Source: Actinomycetes bacterium (GTDB lineage: Bacteria; Actinomycetota; Acidimicrobiia; IMCC26256; PALSA-610). From it: 46,714 bases of DNA. Both the position numbers and the translations under genes were made by a program. The notes below the pieces were generated by a model. The model made no database searches, was not told the origin of the DNA, and saw nothing but the letters and a program-made list of their open reading frames with translations. This document shows, in pieces, positions 7,385 through 15,216 of the stretch. Positions within the stretch are counted from its first letter, which is position 1. Every line of letters begins with the position of its first letter. The stretch spans positions 1-46,714 of the forward strand of contig JANYBW010000076.1 in assembly GCA_025360585.1 (NCBI GenBank), written 5' to 3'.

Positions 7385-9082
7385 CTACTCCTCCACGAAC
7401 GTGCTCGCGACACCAGTACGCAACGGGTCTTTGAGGATTTTGCCGCTCGCGTTGCGCGGTAGGGCTTCGTTGCGAAACTCCCAGGCGGTTGGCACTTTGA
7501 AATACGCCAACCCTCCAGCCACCCATTCACCGAGTACAGCCTCATCCAGGATGCAGCCGGGACGCGGCACCACAATGGCTTTTACGGCTTGGCCGAATTC
7601 GACATCATCGATACCGATCACTGCGCATTCCGAAACATCAGGGTGATCTTCGATGCGTTTTTCAATCTCAACCGGGTAAATATTTTCGCCACCCCGCAGA
7701 ATCAGATCGCGTTTGCGCGAGGACAAGTACAAACGGCCGCCATCGAAACGGCCAATGTCGCCGGTACGCAACCAACGGCCCTTGCGAATCGAGTCTGCGG
7801 TCGCTTCGGGGCGACGCCAGTATTCGAGCATTACGCCCGCGCTGCGAATCAGCACTTCGCCTTCTTCGCCGAGTGCGAGTGCAGCGCTATCGATATCGTC
7901 GGGGTCGCGAATTTCTACCTCGACTCCAGCCAGCGGCCTCCCGCACGACATTGGATAATCAACCAGTTCCTGGCCAAAATTCGTGACTGCCCACGCGGTG
8001 CACTCCGTGAGGCCGTACCCCAACCCCATGCTCGAAGCCGCGTTGGGAAACACCGCGCGCGTGCGCGCTTGTAACGACGGCGAGATCGGCGAACCGCCAC
8101 CGCCCACAGTGCGAATCGCGCTCAGATTGAACTGCTCAACTTCGGGATGATTCACAAACCGATGCAAGATCGTTTCGGTAATCGACCACCCTGTGCATTG
8201 TTCAGCCTCGAGAACTTTCGCGGCGCCGAGTACGTCGAAACGGCCTTGCCACCAAACCGATTTCGTGCCCGTGGCGAGGTACGTGACGACACCCGTGTGT
8301 AGCCCGGAAACGTGAAACATAGGGCTGGTACAAAACTGCACCGTCGGGGGCGCGCCGGCTGGTGGCGGGCTGCTCATCATCGAGCGCGCGCCGTGCCAGA
8401 AGATCATCGATAACAACCAGCCCAGATTGCCGTGCGTATGCACCGCCCCCTTGGGAAAGCCGGTCGTACCACTCGTATACAAAATGATGCACGGATCGTC
8501 CGCATCGATGGCCACATCGGGCAACGGCGCTTCCGGCGCGTATTGCTCCAGCGCGGCGAAATCGTCTTCCATCACGATGGTCGGCACACCTGGATCGCGA
8601 CCTTGGAGACGGTCGAGCCGTTTGCGATCGGCAACGAGCAACTTCGGTTCACAATCCGCGAGACCCTGTTCGATCTCGAGTCCGCTCCACCAACCGTTCA
8701 GGCCAACTGCAATCGCGCCAAGGCTGGTGGCGGCCCAAAACGAGATGATCCATTCGGGCGTATTCGCAGCAAGAATCGCGACCCGATCGCCTTTGCCCAC
8801 ACCGTATTTATCCGCGAACGCTTTGGCGACCGACGCGACGAGCCGTTCGTGCTGAGCAAACGTGATCCGCCTCTCAGTGACGCCGTCGGTGGCGACGACG
8901 TATTCTTGGTCGCCGAAATTCACCGAATTCACCAACAAATCCCGCAGGATTCGCGTGCGATTCGCGGGAACCCGCAAGGTCTCGCCGAGAAAGACTTCGT
9001 CGACCAGCTCAAACGGACTGCCGGGCCCGAGAAGCTGTTGTTCTACTTCGGCCACTTTGGAGGGAACACCTACGGTCTGCAC
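7385..9082 (-). CDS. Class I adenylate-forming acyl-CoA ligase
   Basis: 565 residues, typical of acyl-CoA synthetases that form an acyl-AMP and then an acyl-CoA thioester. Motifs in order are the ATP loop YTSGTTGFPKGA, the adenine motif GYGLTECTA, the hinge region TGDIGRF followed by SSRKRDLILRGG, and the catalytic lysine region PRNASGKILK near the C-terminus. The start is GTG 9082, and an out-of-frame ATG lies two bases upstream. A carboxylic acid substrate (fatty, aromatic or steroid side-chain) is expected. The gene is cotranscribed with the isochorismatase-fold gene. Upstream lies a block of 50-bp tandem repeats rather than a normal promoter region. Confidence 0.88.
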   Translation of the reverse strand: MQTVGVPSKVAEVEQQLLGPGSPFELVDEVFLGETLRVPANRTRILRDLLVNSVNFGDQEYVVATDGVTERRITFAQHERLVASVAKAFADKYGVGKGDRVAILAANTPEWIISFWAATSLGAIAVGLNGWWSGLEIEQGLADCEPKLLVADRKRLDRLQGRDPGVPTIVMEDDFAALEQYAPEAPLPDVAIDADDPCIILYTSGTTGFPKGAVHTHGNLGWLLSMIFWHGARSMMSSPPPAGAPPTVQFCTSPMFHVSGLHTGVVTYLATGTKSVWWQGRFDVLGAAKVLEAEQCTGWSITETILHRFVNHPEVEQFNLSAIRTVGGGGSPISPSLQARTRAVFPNAASSMGLGYGLTECTAWAVTNFGQELVDYPMSCGRPLAGVEVEIRDPDDIDSAALALGEEGEVLIRSAGVMLEYWRRPEATADSIRKGRWLRTGDIGRFDGGRLYLSSRKRDLILRGGENIYPVEIEKRIEDHPDVSECAVIGIDDVEFGQAVKAIVVPRPGCILDEAVLGEWVAGGLAYFKVPTAWEFRNEALPRNASGKILKDPLRTGVASTFVEE

Positions 9083-9111
9083 ATCGGCGACCTTAGTAAG
9101 CCGCTTTCACG

Positions 9112-9258
9112 CGCTGGTCACCGCCGCACGCCCCGCACAGCCTCACACAGGGACCACAAACCGCTGGTCACCACCGCACGTCCCCCACAGCCTCACACAG
9201 GGACCACAAACCGCTGGTCACCACCGCACGCCCCCCACAGCGTTACATAGGGACCAGG
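9112..9258. repeat. Three tandem 50-bp repeats in an intergenic region
   Basis: CGCTGGTCACC begins copies at 9112, 9162 and 9212, exactly 50 bases apart. The first two copies differ at only a few positions and the third decays after about 30 bases. The block occupies most of the 214-bp space between the phosphatase stop (9297) and the ligase start (9082). There are no spacers, so this is not a CRISPR. It could hold several regulator sites for the ligase operon or be a slippage product. Confidence 0.85.
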
Positions 9259-9296
9259 GCGGTTGGGTTGGGCGCTGGATGAGTCAGAGACGCGAA

Positions 9297-10319
9297 CTAG
9301 AGCGAAGTGAGCATCGTGGACTGCCACTGGTTGCGGGTATCGGCGTTGAAACCGAGTCCGTTCACAAACCAGTTTTCGAGCGAGCCGAATTCCTCGATCG
9401 CAGCATCCAGACCCGCGCCGAGGTACCCCGGAGCCGTCTGCAACATTTCCATCAAGACGGTCGGATCGAGCTCCCGTTGCTTCATAGTGTCGATGAGGGC
9501 ACGATGCCGAGCGTCGAGCGCATCGTTGGAACGCATGTAATCGCGCATGACGTCGTCGGGTTCAATATCGAGTGCCCACAACAGTGCGGCGACCGAAAAA
9601 CCTGTGCGGTCTTTGCCCGCAGTGCAGTGCACCACGACCGGCCAGTTGTTCGGATCGGCCAGCAGCCCGAGCACGCGCCTAAAAACGGCACGGTGAGTCG
9701 TGGCGAATACCGCGTTGCCATTGATCAACATCGGCGCACCCAACCCGTCGGTTTCGCCGTTCGCGATGCGTTCCATAATCGAACGGGGCGCGGCCGAAAC
9801 GTCGTGTACGGGAACATGATGCGTCGTGATGCCATCGGGTAACCGATTGGGGCGCGCTTCGAGTTCATCGGAGCTGCGCACATCGATAATCGTTTTGATA
9901 CCGAGCGCTCGCATCCGAGAATGGTCCGCCCCATCGAGGGTGTCCATGACCCCGCTGCGAAACACAATTCCCCGGCGCAGCACTCGACCGTCTGCGGTGC
10001 GGACACCACCGACGTCGCGAAAGTTCGGCGCGTTCGTGAGCAGAAAAACGCGTTCGGGGCCAGCCAGATCGAGGTGATCCCCCATCGCTTGCAATACGAG
10101 CAACCAACTCGCGAGGCCGTGTTCACACACGCCGTCGATGGCAACCCAACATTCATCGGCACACTGGCACACATCATCAGCGAGCCACTCCACGAGCGTG
10201 TCGCGTGTTGGTTCGGCCCAACCCGAATTCACTTCGAACCAGTTGTGCGTGAACTTCAGCGCGTCGATACCGGCTTGCGTAACAGGCTGGGGCTGGGGCT
10301 GGGGCTGGGGCTGGTTCAT
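9297..10319 (-). CDS. Tyrosine/dual-specificity protein phosphatase (Y_phosphatase3 type) with N-terminal extension
   Basis: 340 residues. The phosphatase loop is HCTAGKDRTG, giving nucleophile Cys232 and Arg238 (CX5R). FRDVGGVRT near residue 101 is the usual domain start in this family of secreted or cytoplasmic bacterial phosphatases acting on phosphotyrosine or phosphoinositides. The first 95 residues form an extra helical region with two Cys (CQCADEC) of unknown role, preceded by a (PQ)n tract. The ATG at 10319 overlaps the stop of the next phosphatase (ATGA), so the two are translationally coupled. Two unrelated phosphatase folds in one operon suggest a shared phosphorylated target. Confidence 0.88.
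   Translation of the reverse strand: MNQPQPQPQPQPVTQAGIDALKFTHNWFEVNSGWAEPTRDTLVEWLADDVCQCADECWVAIDGVCEHGLASWLLVLQAMGDHLDLAGPERVFLLTNAPNFRDVGGVRTADGRVLRRGIVFRSGVMDTLDGADHSRMRALGIKTIIDVRSSDELEARPNRLPDGITTHHVPVHDVSAAPRSIMERIANGETDGLGAPMLINGNAVFATTHRAVFRRVLGLLADPNNWPVVVHCTAGKDRTGFSVAALLWALDIEPDDVMRDYMRSNDALDARHRALIDTMKQRELDPTVLMEMLQTAPGYLGAGLDAAIEEFGSLENWFVNGLGFNADTRNQWQSTMLTSL
10285..10314 (-). repeat. 6-bp tandem repeat (five copies) encoding Gln-Pro
   Basis: GGCTGG on the plus strand is repeated five times. Read on the minus strand it encodes the PQPQPQPQP stretch at residues 3-12 of the phosphatase, directly after the start codon. Copy-number change would keep the frame but alter the start region of the mRNA. 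Confidence 0.85.
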
Positions 10320-10834
10320 GGCACGAGACGCGGAGCGAGCAGGTGTATTTGTTCGGCAATTTCCGCAGCCGTTTCCACAAAAACGTCGGCATCGCCACCA
10401 GCCGGATCGATGACATCTTCCCAGAGCGGATCAAGCACGACGTTTTCCAGTTGCAGCGCGCGAACCCGATCGGTGAACGAAGCGGTGTTCGGCACAGCCA
10501 GATCGCGAGTAAGTCGCTTCAACGTGCCAGTGACGGTCGCGGCACGCGGATGCACCCTACGCATCCAACGAACGTGTTCAGCCGCGGCGGCAATGACAAG
10601 ATCGGCCCGATCAAGTTCATCGTCGGTGGCTTGACGACTGCGATGCTGCGGAACCTCGAGCCCCAGGCTCTTGATCGCATCGGCAGTCCGCCAGCTCATC
10701 GGCAAGCCTTCAATTACGTGTGTACCTGATGTAGTGACGATCAGATGCGGGACGTGTTCGGCGAGCAGCGCCCCGGCCATCACCGATCGAGCGGCATTAC
10801 CAGTGCAGAGTGAAACCACATGCAGACCAGTCAC
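10316..10834 (-). CDS. Low-molecular-weight protein-tyrosine phosphatase family
   Basis: 172 residues. The N-terminal active-site loop is CTGNAARS (Cys10 and Arg16, CX5R), in the position standard for LMW-PTPs, and a late DP pair in LDPLWEDVIDP may supply the general acid. The family dephosphorylates phosphotyrosine, often on surface-polysaccharide kinases, or is related to arsenate reductase. The LMW-PTP reading is preferred because the residues around the loop match it better. It is the first gene of a two-phosphatase operon and is divergent from the pyrophosphatase gene across a 64-bp gap. Confidence 0.85.
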   Translation of the reverse strand: MTGLHVVSLCTGNAARSVMAGALLAEHVPHLIVTTSGTHVIEGLPMSWRTADAIKSLGLEVPQHRSRQATDDELDRADLVIAAAAEHVRWMRRVHPRAATVTGTLKRLTRDLAVPNTASFTDRVRALQLENVVLDPLWEDVIDPAGGDADVFVETAAEIAEQIHLLAPRLVP

Positions 10835-10898
10835 AAGGTGGGGAGGTTACGGTACGCACCGACCACGAGACGCCTCAAACCCCACCGTTAGGGAAGCC
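10835..10898. promoter_or_regulatory. Divergent promoter region between the phosphatase operon and ppa
   Basis: These 64 bases are the only space between the starts of two divergent transcription units, so both promoters should lie here or reach into the genes. I can see no convincing -35/-10 pair. A GGGA at 10891-10894 lies just before the ppa ATG as a weak ribosome site. Confidence 0.35.
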
Positions 10899-11378
10899 AT
10901 GGAACACGAAGTGATCGTCGAGATCCCGAAGGGTTCTCGCAACAAATACGAGATGGATCACGACAGCGGCGAGATTTGGCTCGACCGCATGTTGTTCACC
11001 GCGATGCAATACCCCACCGACTACGGGTTCTTTCCCCACACCCTCGCCGAAGACGGTGACCCGCTCGATGCACTCGTCTTACTCCAAGACTCCACCTTTC
11101 CGGGCTGCCACATTCACGTGCGGCCGGTTGCGGTCTTTTGGATGACCGACGAAAAGGGCCCCGACGCCAAGATCTTGTGCGTACCTGCCCACGACCCGCG
11201 ATGGTCTGATACCCAAGACATCAACGATGTTCCCGAACATCTGCTGCACGAAATCGGCCATTTCTTCGATGCTTACAAACATCTGGAACCCGGCAAAGGC
11301 TCCGAAACTCGCGGATGGGAAGGCGCCGTAGCCGCGGAACAAGCAATCGCCGATTCGCGCGCCGCGTACCCGAAATAG
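10899..11378 (+). CDS. ppa: Inorganic pyrophosphatase (family I)
   Basis: 159 residues from ATG 10899; the longer open frame upstream is rejected because it crosses the divergent gene's start. The enzyme hydrolyses pyrophosphate to phosphate in the cytoplasm and so drives biosynthetic reactions. The family signature DGDPLDALVL is present, as are VEIPKGSRNKYE near the N-terminus, YPTDYGFFPHT, and the late HFFDAYKHLEPGK with its active-site lysines. The length matches bacterial and actinobacterial hexameric enzymes. Confidence 0.97.
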   Translation: MEHEVIVEIPKGSRNKYEMDHDSGEIWLDRMLFTAMQYPTDYGFFPHTLAEDGDPLDALVLLQDSTFPGCHIHVRPVAVFWMTDEKGPDAKILCVPAHDPRWSDTQDINDVPEHLLHEIGHFFDAYKHLEPGKGSETRGWEGAVAAEQAIADSRAAYPK

Positions 11379-11458
11379 GTCACGGACCGCGGGGCGGATT
11401 ATTGGCCTGACCTTGGGCGGATTGCTGGACTGGCCGATCGTGCGGTAACCATTGCGCC

Positions 11459-12229
11459 ATGACTTCGACGCTGATCTTGTTGCGCCACGGGCAAAGTGAA
11501 TGGAACCAGCTCAATCTCTTCACCGGTTGGGTCGACGTTGATCTCACCGAGCTCGGCCGCGCCGAAGCCGCACGGGGCGGCGAGCAACTCGCCGCCGCGA
11601 ACATCCTGCCGACCGTCGTGCACACATCTCTGCAGTTGCGCGCGATCCGAACTGCCGAACTCAGCCTTGATGCAATGGGCCGCAAATGGTTGCCCGTGCG
11701 CCGCAGTTGGCGATTGAACGAACGGCACTACGGCGCGTTGCAAGGCAAAGACAAAAAACAAACCGTCGCGCAATACGGCGCCGAGCAAGTGTTGTTGTGG
11801 CGCCGCAGCTTCGATACTTCCCCGCCGGAGCTCGCAATCAACGCCGAGCACTCTGGTATCGACGATCGCTACAGCACCCTCACCCCGGATGTCCTGCCAA
11901 AAGCTGAATGTTTACAGGATGTAATTGTTCGCATGTTGCCGTACTGGCACGATGCGATCGTCGCGGACCTGCGCGCCGGAGAGACGGTTATGGTTGCCGC
12001 TCACGGCAATTCTTTGCGTGGGCTTGTGATGCATCTCGACGGCATGACGAGCGAGGCCGTCGTCGATCTCAATATCCCAACTGGTTTGCCGCTTGTGTAC
12101 GAACTCGATGACGCGCTGCAACCGGTGAACCACGACTCCGATCTCGGAGTGCGTGGCCGCTACCTCGATCGTGCTGCCGCAGCGCTCGCTATCGAAGGCG
12201 TTAAGGCGCAGACCGCTCCGGTGCGATAG
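11459..12229 (+). CDS. gpmA: 2,3-bisphosphoglycerate-dependent phosphoglycerate mutase
   Basis: 256 residues. It interconverts 3- and 2-phosphoglycerate in glycolysis and gluconeogenesis. [10 protein letters not shown] carries the phosphohistidine, [13 protein letters not shown] and [15 protein letters not shown] follow, ERHYGALQG holds the catalytic Glu, and [16 protein letters not shown] holds the second His. This order and length are diagnostic for the dPGM family rather than a generic histidine phosphatase. An 80-bp gap separates it from ppa. Its 3' end overlaps the convergent GNAT gene by 29 bases. Confidence 0.96.
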   Translation: MTSTLILLRHGQSEWNQLNLFTGWVDVDLTELGRAEAARGGEQLAAANILPTVVHTSLQLRAIRTAELSLDAMGRKWLPVRRSWRLNERHYGALQGKDKKQTVAQYGAEQVLLWRRSFDTSPPELAINAEHSGIDDRYSTLTPDVLPKAECLQDVIVRMLPYWHDAIVADLRAGETVMVAAHGNSLRGLVMHLDGMTSEAVVDLNIPTGLPLVYELDDALQPVNHDSDLGVRGRYLDRAAAALAIEGVKAQTAPVR

Positions 12230-12851
12230 CGACCAGCGGTCCCCGCGCGGCTTCGTAATCGGCGCGGTTCATCACGAAGCGATCGTGATCGCTATCGTCG
12301 TCGTCGACCTCCGAAGCTGCCACCGTTCGCACAAAGCGATAGCCCAGGGCCCGCGCGACGTTCTGCGACTTCGCGTTGCCGACTTTGGTTTGCAAATTGA
12401 GCTCTGGTATCGCCAAATCGGCTAACGCGTATCGAGACAACAACCCAATTGCTTGTTGCATCACGCCACGACCGCGATGGGCAGCGCCGAGCCAGTAACC
12501 GATTTCGTTGGCCAACAACGATGACCGCGCTGGTGAGGCCTCGCCAATCCGATGCACCCCACAGCAACCAATCAATTCGTCGTCTTCGGGGAGCGTGATC
12601 GCGCACACAAGATCAGTCGCGCCAGACCGCCACCGCTCGACTTGGTCCAGGAAGCCACGCAAATGCCCTCGGGTATAGGGCCAAGGGATTCGGGTCCAGC
12701 GGGCGATCTCGGGATCGGCGGACAAATACCGCATCAGAGCGTCGCCGTCCGCGCGCACCAACGGCCGCACGACCACGCCAGCATCGATGAGCGACCCATC
12801 CAGCAACACCACGCAACGATTCTGACACAGCCAAACCGAGCCGCCCAGCAT
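12201..12851 (-). CDS. GNAT family N-acetyltransferase (RimJ/RimL-like)
   Basis: About 216 residues from ATG 12851; ATG 12866 (directly after GGAGG, probably too close) and GTG 12812 are alternatives. The GNAT fold shows in [19 protein letters not shown], the acetyl-CoA loop around [19 protein letters not shown] (RGRGV), and the late [16 protein letters not shown] typical of RimJ/RimL-like enzymes that acetylate N-terminal amines or small amines. Substrate unknown. The 3' end lies inside gpmA (29-base convergent overlap). The 5' end is divergent from a membrane-protein gene. Confidence 0.8.
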   Translation of the reverse strand: MLGGSVWLCQNRCVVLLDGSLIDAGVVVRPLVRADGDALMRYLSADPEIARWTRIPWPYTRGHLRGFLDQVERWRSGATDLVCAITLPEDDELIGCCGVHRIGEASPARSSLLANEIGYWLGAAHRGRGVMQQAIGLLSRYALADLAIPELNLQTKVGNAKSQNVARALGYRFVRTVAASEVDDDDSDHDRFVMNRADYEAARGPLVAIAPERSAP

Positions 12852-12902
12852 ATTTTCGCAGTGCATCCTCCACTCGACGCTGCAAATCGCCGACACTGAT
12901 AC

Positions 12903-13877
12903 ATGCAGAATCGTGCGATCGCCCGCCTCGCGTTGTTTTTGGGTGGGCTCGCGGCCGCAATCTCGTGGTGGGCGTTCGCGGCACAGCACACAATTCTTGA
13001 TCCGAAAGCCACCCAAGAAGCCGCCTACGGGTTGCTGCAATCACCCCCGATCGCGAAGAAGGCAGCTGATTCGCTCACCAGTCAGCTCGATAGCTTGCTG
13101 CCGAGCACGGTCGCAGGCAACAACACCGCCAAGACCCGCCAAGCGGCCACCGCGGCGCTCACCGACCCGAGAGTCCGCCAAGCGTTTTCGGAGGCGATTG
13201 GCAGTATTCATCAGCAACTGCTCACCAAGGGCGGAACCCACGATCAGCTCATCGTGGATACCGCGGCAGTCACGACGGCCGTCCAGGACGCACTCGCTCG
13301 GGTCGATCCATCGATGGCCGCGCAACTCAGCGGCAAGTCGCTGTCCATGAAATTCGATACCTCACACTTGCCCAATTTGAACCGCACGAGCAGTACTGCT
13401 CCACGCGTTGCATTGCTCGCCGCGTTCGCGGCCGTAGCCTTCTGGGCGCTCGCGATCCTCTTGCATCCCAATCACTTCGTAGCGATACGACGGATCGGGC
13501 GACGCATCGCGGCCATCGGAGCAGTCCCGGTGATCATGTGGGTGATCCTGCCCGCGGCACTCGCCAAACTCAACGCCGAAGCAACCCAAACGTTCAGCCC
13601 GCTCGCTCGCAGCTATGGAAAACGGCTTGCGTTGCCCGCGATCATCGTGCTGTTCGTAGGGCTCGGGATCTGGATCGCTGGGCGCATCGGCGACACCGCG
13701 GTATCGACCGCATCGGCGTTCAGCCGCCGAACCAAACGTACCCCCAGCGAGTCCGCGCCGAGACCAGTGCGTCAGAGCGCGCGGCCGCCTCGCAGCGCCT
13801 GGCGTAGAGCGCGCGTTCGCCGGCCAGCAACCTCATCCAAACGCACCACGCCAGGGCGGGTCGATATCAAGATTTAG
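12903..13877 (+). CDS. Integral membrane protein, unknown function
   Basis: 324 residues. There is an N-terminal helix (about 7-27), then a helical extracytoplasmic domain of about 140 residues with many Ala/Gln/Thr (AAYGLLQSPPIAKKAADSLTSQLD). Three further helices follow near 170-190, 203-222 and 247-265, then a very basic, low-complexity cytoplasmic tail (RPVRQSARPPRSAWRRARVRR). The layout resembles actinobacterial membrane proteins with one large outer domain, but I recognise no named family. It stands alone just before the exosortase-linked operon, 38 bases from its first gene, and could belong to that transcript. Confidence 0.7.
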   Translation: MQNRAIARLALFLGGLAAAISWWAFAAQHTILDPKATQEAAYGLLQSPPIAKKAADSLTSQLDSLLPSTVAGNNTAKTRQAATAALTDPRVRQAFSEAIGSIHQQLLTKGGTHDQLIVDTAAVTTAVQDALARVDPSMAAQLSGKSLSMKFDTSHLPNLNRTSSTAPRVALLAAFAAVAFWALAILLHPNHFVAIRRIGRRIAAIGAVPVIMWVILPAALAKLNAEATQTFSPLARSYGKRLALPAIIVLFVGLGIWIAGRIGDTAVSTASAFSRRTKRTPSESAPRPVRQSARPPRSAWRRARVRRPATSSKRTTPGRVDIKI

Positions 13878-13915
13878 CTCGCTGAGCCCTTCACGCAAGG
13901 ACGGCACGGGAATGC

Positions 13916-14605
13916 ATGACAAATCTGGGCCTGGGGGTCAACGTATTGGCCATCGGAGCACACCCAGACGACATTGAGCTCGGATGCGGTGGCGCACTGC
14001 TCGCGCATCGTCGAGCTGGCCACAACATCACCATGTTGGTCATGACCGATGGGAGCGCGAATAGTCCGGCGGCAGTACGGACGCTCGAGCAGCAGACCGT
14101 CGCGCGCCGCCTCGATGCCACCCTGCTTTGGGGCGGGTTCCACGACGGTGACATCCCGGCCGGCAAGACTGCAGTGCAGACCATCGACCGGGCAATCGAA
14201 ACGAGCGGCGCCCATGTCGTGTACACACATGCCCCGAACGACGCGCATCAAGACCACCGCAGCGTCGCTTCGGCTTCGCTCGCGGCGGCGCGCAACATCG
14301 CGAGCTACTACGCCTACGAAACTCCCTCGACTTCAGCCTTCACGCCGAATGTGTACTTGGCTATCGATGACCTCCTAGCGCACAAGATCGAACTGATCGA
14401 ACAGCACCATTCCCAAATCGCCCGACGCGGTCGCGTCGATCCGTTGGTGGTTGAGGCGCAGGCGCGCGTTCGGGGGCATCACGGCCGGCTCGGCTTGGCC
14501 GAAGCGTTCGAATCACCGCGCTCACAGCTGGTCATTCCCAGCGACCTCACGATGCAAAACCTCACCGCGCCCGGCCGCGGGTCATCTCAGGAAGTCAACG
14601 CATGA
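13916..14605 (+). CDS. PIG-L family N-deacetylase (LmbE-like)
   Basis: 229 residues. The zinc motif AHPDDIELG (His16, Asp18, Asp19) and the distal HAPNDAHQDHR are the PIG-L signatures. The family removes acetyl groups from GlcNAc-containing substrates such as GlcNAc-inositol, mycothiol intermediates or lincomycin-type sugars. The start is ATG 13916, and an out-of-frame ATG at 13912 overlaps it. It is the first gene of an operon that also holds a GT2, a UDP-GlcNAc 2-epimerase and an exosortase, so a deacetylation step on a surface glycan or its precursor is the natural reading. It overlaps the next gene by four bases (ATGA). Confidence 0.88.
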   Translation: MTNLGLGVNVLAIGAHPDDIELGCGGALLAHRRAGHNITMLVMTDGSANSPAAVRTLEQQTVARRLDATLLWGGFHDGDIPAGKTAVQTIDRAIETSGAHVVYTHAPNDAHQDHRSVASASLAAARNIASYYAYETPSTSAFTPNVYLAIDDLLAHKIELIEQHHSQIARRGRVDPLVVEAQARVRGHHGRLGLAEAFESPRSQLVIPSDLTMQNLTAPGRGSSQEVNA

Positions 14606-15183
14606 AGCCTTCTCCTACTCGTCACCGATCGCAACGCACCCCACGGCGTCGAGCAATGCGCTACGCGTTACTCGCCAGTGTTTTCTTCACAGGTGCCTTT
14701 GGAACGCCGAGTACTGCTCATGCGGCAACGGCAGTGTCATCGACGAAAGCAGTCATTGTGCCGCCCGCACAATTGGACTACCCGATCATTGGTAATCCGG
14801 GTGGCGAGATCAAACCATTCACACTGTGTAGCGCGAAGTCCGGCACAGGCTTTGTGACAATCTTCGGGTATGCCGCCGCCGGGAACATGACCGTGAACAT
14901 TGGACCTTTCAATCGATTCACCCCCGCCCCCGACGACCGCGGTCAGCCCACCCAATTCAATGCAGGAACGACCAACAACGCAGTCGTCGTGTTTCACCAG
15001 GGCCAAATCAATTGGACCCTTGGCGCAACGACGGCAACCGGCCCTTCAGAAGCACTTTGCCCCGACGACGCCATGCCGATTACCGGACATCCACTGTCTT
15101 TGTTCGTTTGGCTCGGCGGCGGGTGCCTCGTTGTGGGGATCACGGTGTTGGTTCGTAAACGTCGCGCGCGACTCGCGCCGTAG
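14602..15183 (+). CDS. Secreted surface protein with LPXTG-like C-terminal sorting signal
   Basis: 193 residues with three visible parts. (1) A twin-basic N-terminus and signal peptide: RRRAMRYALLASVFFTGAFG followed by a TAHAA cleavage site near residue 42. (2) A beta-rich body of about 115 residues with two Cys (LCSAKSG, ALCPDD) that could form a disulfide. (3) A C-terminal tripartite signal: MPITG, then the hydrophobic segment LFVWLGGGCLVVGITVLV, then RKRRAR. This layout is the one recognised by sortases, with Met in place of the leading Leu. No sortase lies in the window, but an exosortase-family protease is encoded two genes downstream. The protein may be the operon's anchored or processed substrate. 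The body has no recognised family. Confidence 0.75.
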   Translation: MKPSPTRHRSQRTPRRRAMRYALLASVFFTGAFGTPSTAHAATAVSSTKAVIVPPAQLDYPIIGNPGGEIKPFTLCSAKSGTGFVTIFGYAAAGNMTVNIGPFNRFTPAPDDRGQPTQFNAGTTNNAVVVFHQGQINWTLGATTATGPSEALCPDDAMPITGHPLSLFVWLGGGCLVVGITVLVRKRRARLAP

Positions 15184-15216
15184 CCCGATCAACAACGCGA
15201 GCCGTTCGGCATCGTT

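Noticed and set aside
9112-9258. CRISPR array
   Set aside because: The units are contiguous with no unique spacers, and no cas genes are present.
8432-9842. Two plus-strand frames over the ligase and repeat region
   Set aside because: Both run antisense to real genes and through the 50-bp repeats; the products show only repeat-derived and Arg/His-rich sequence.
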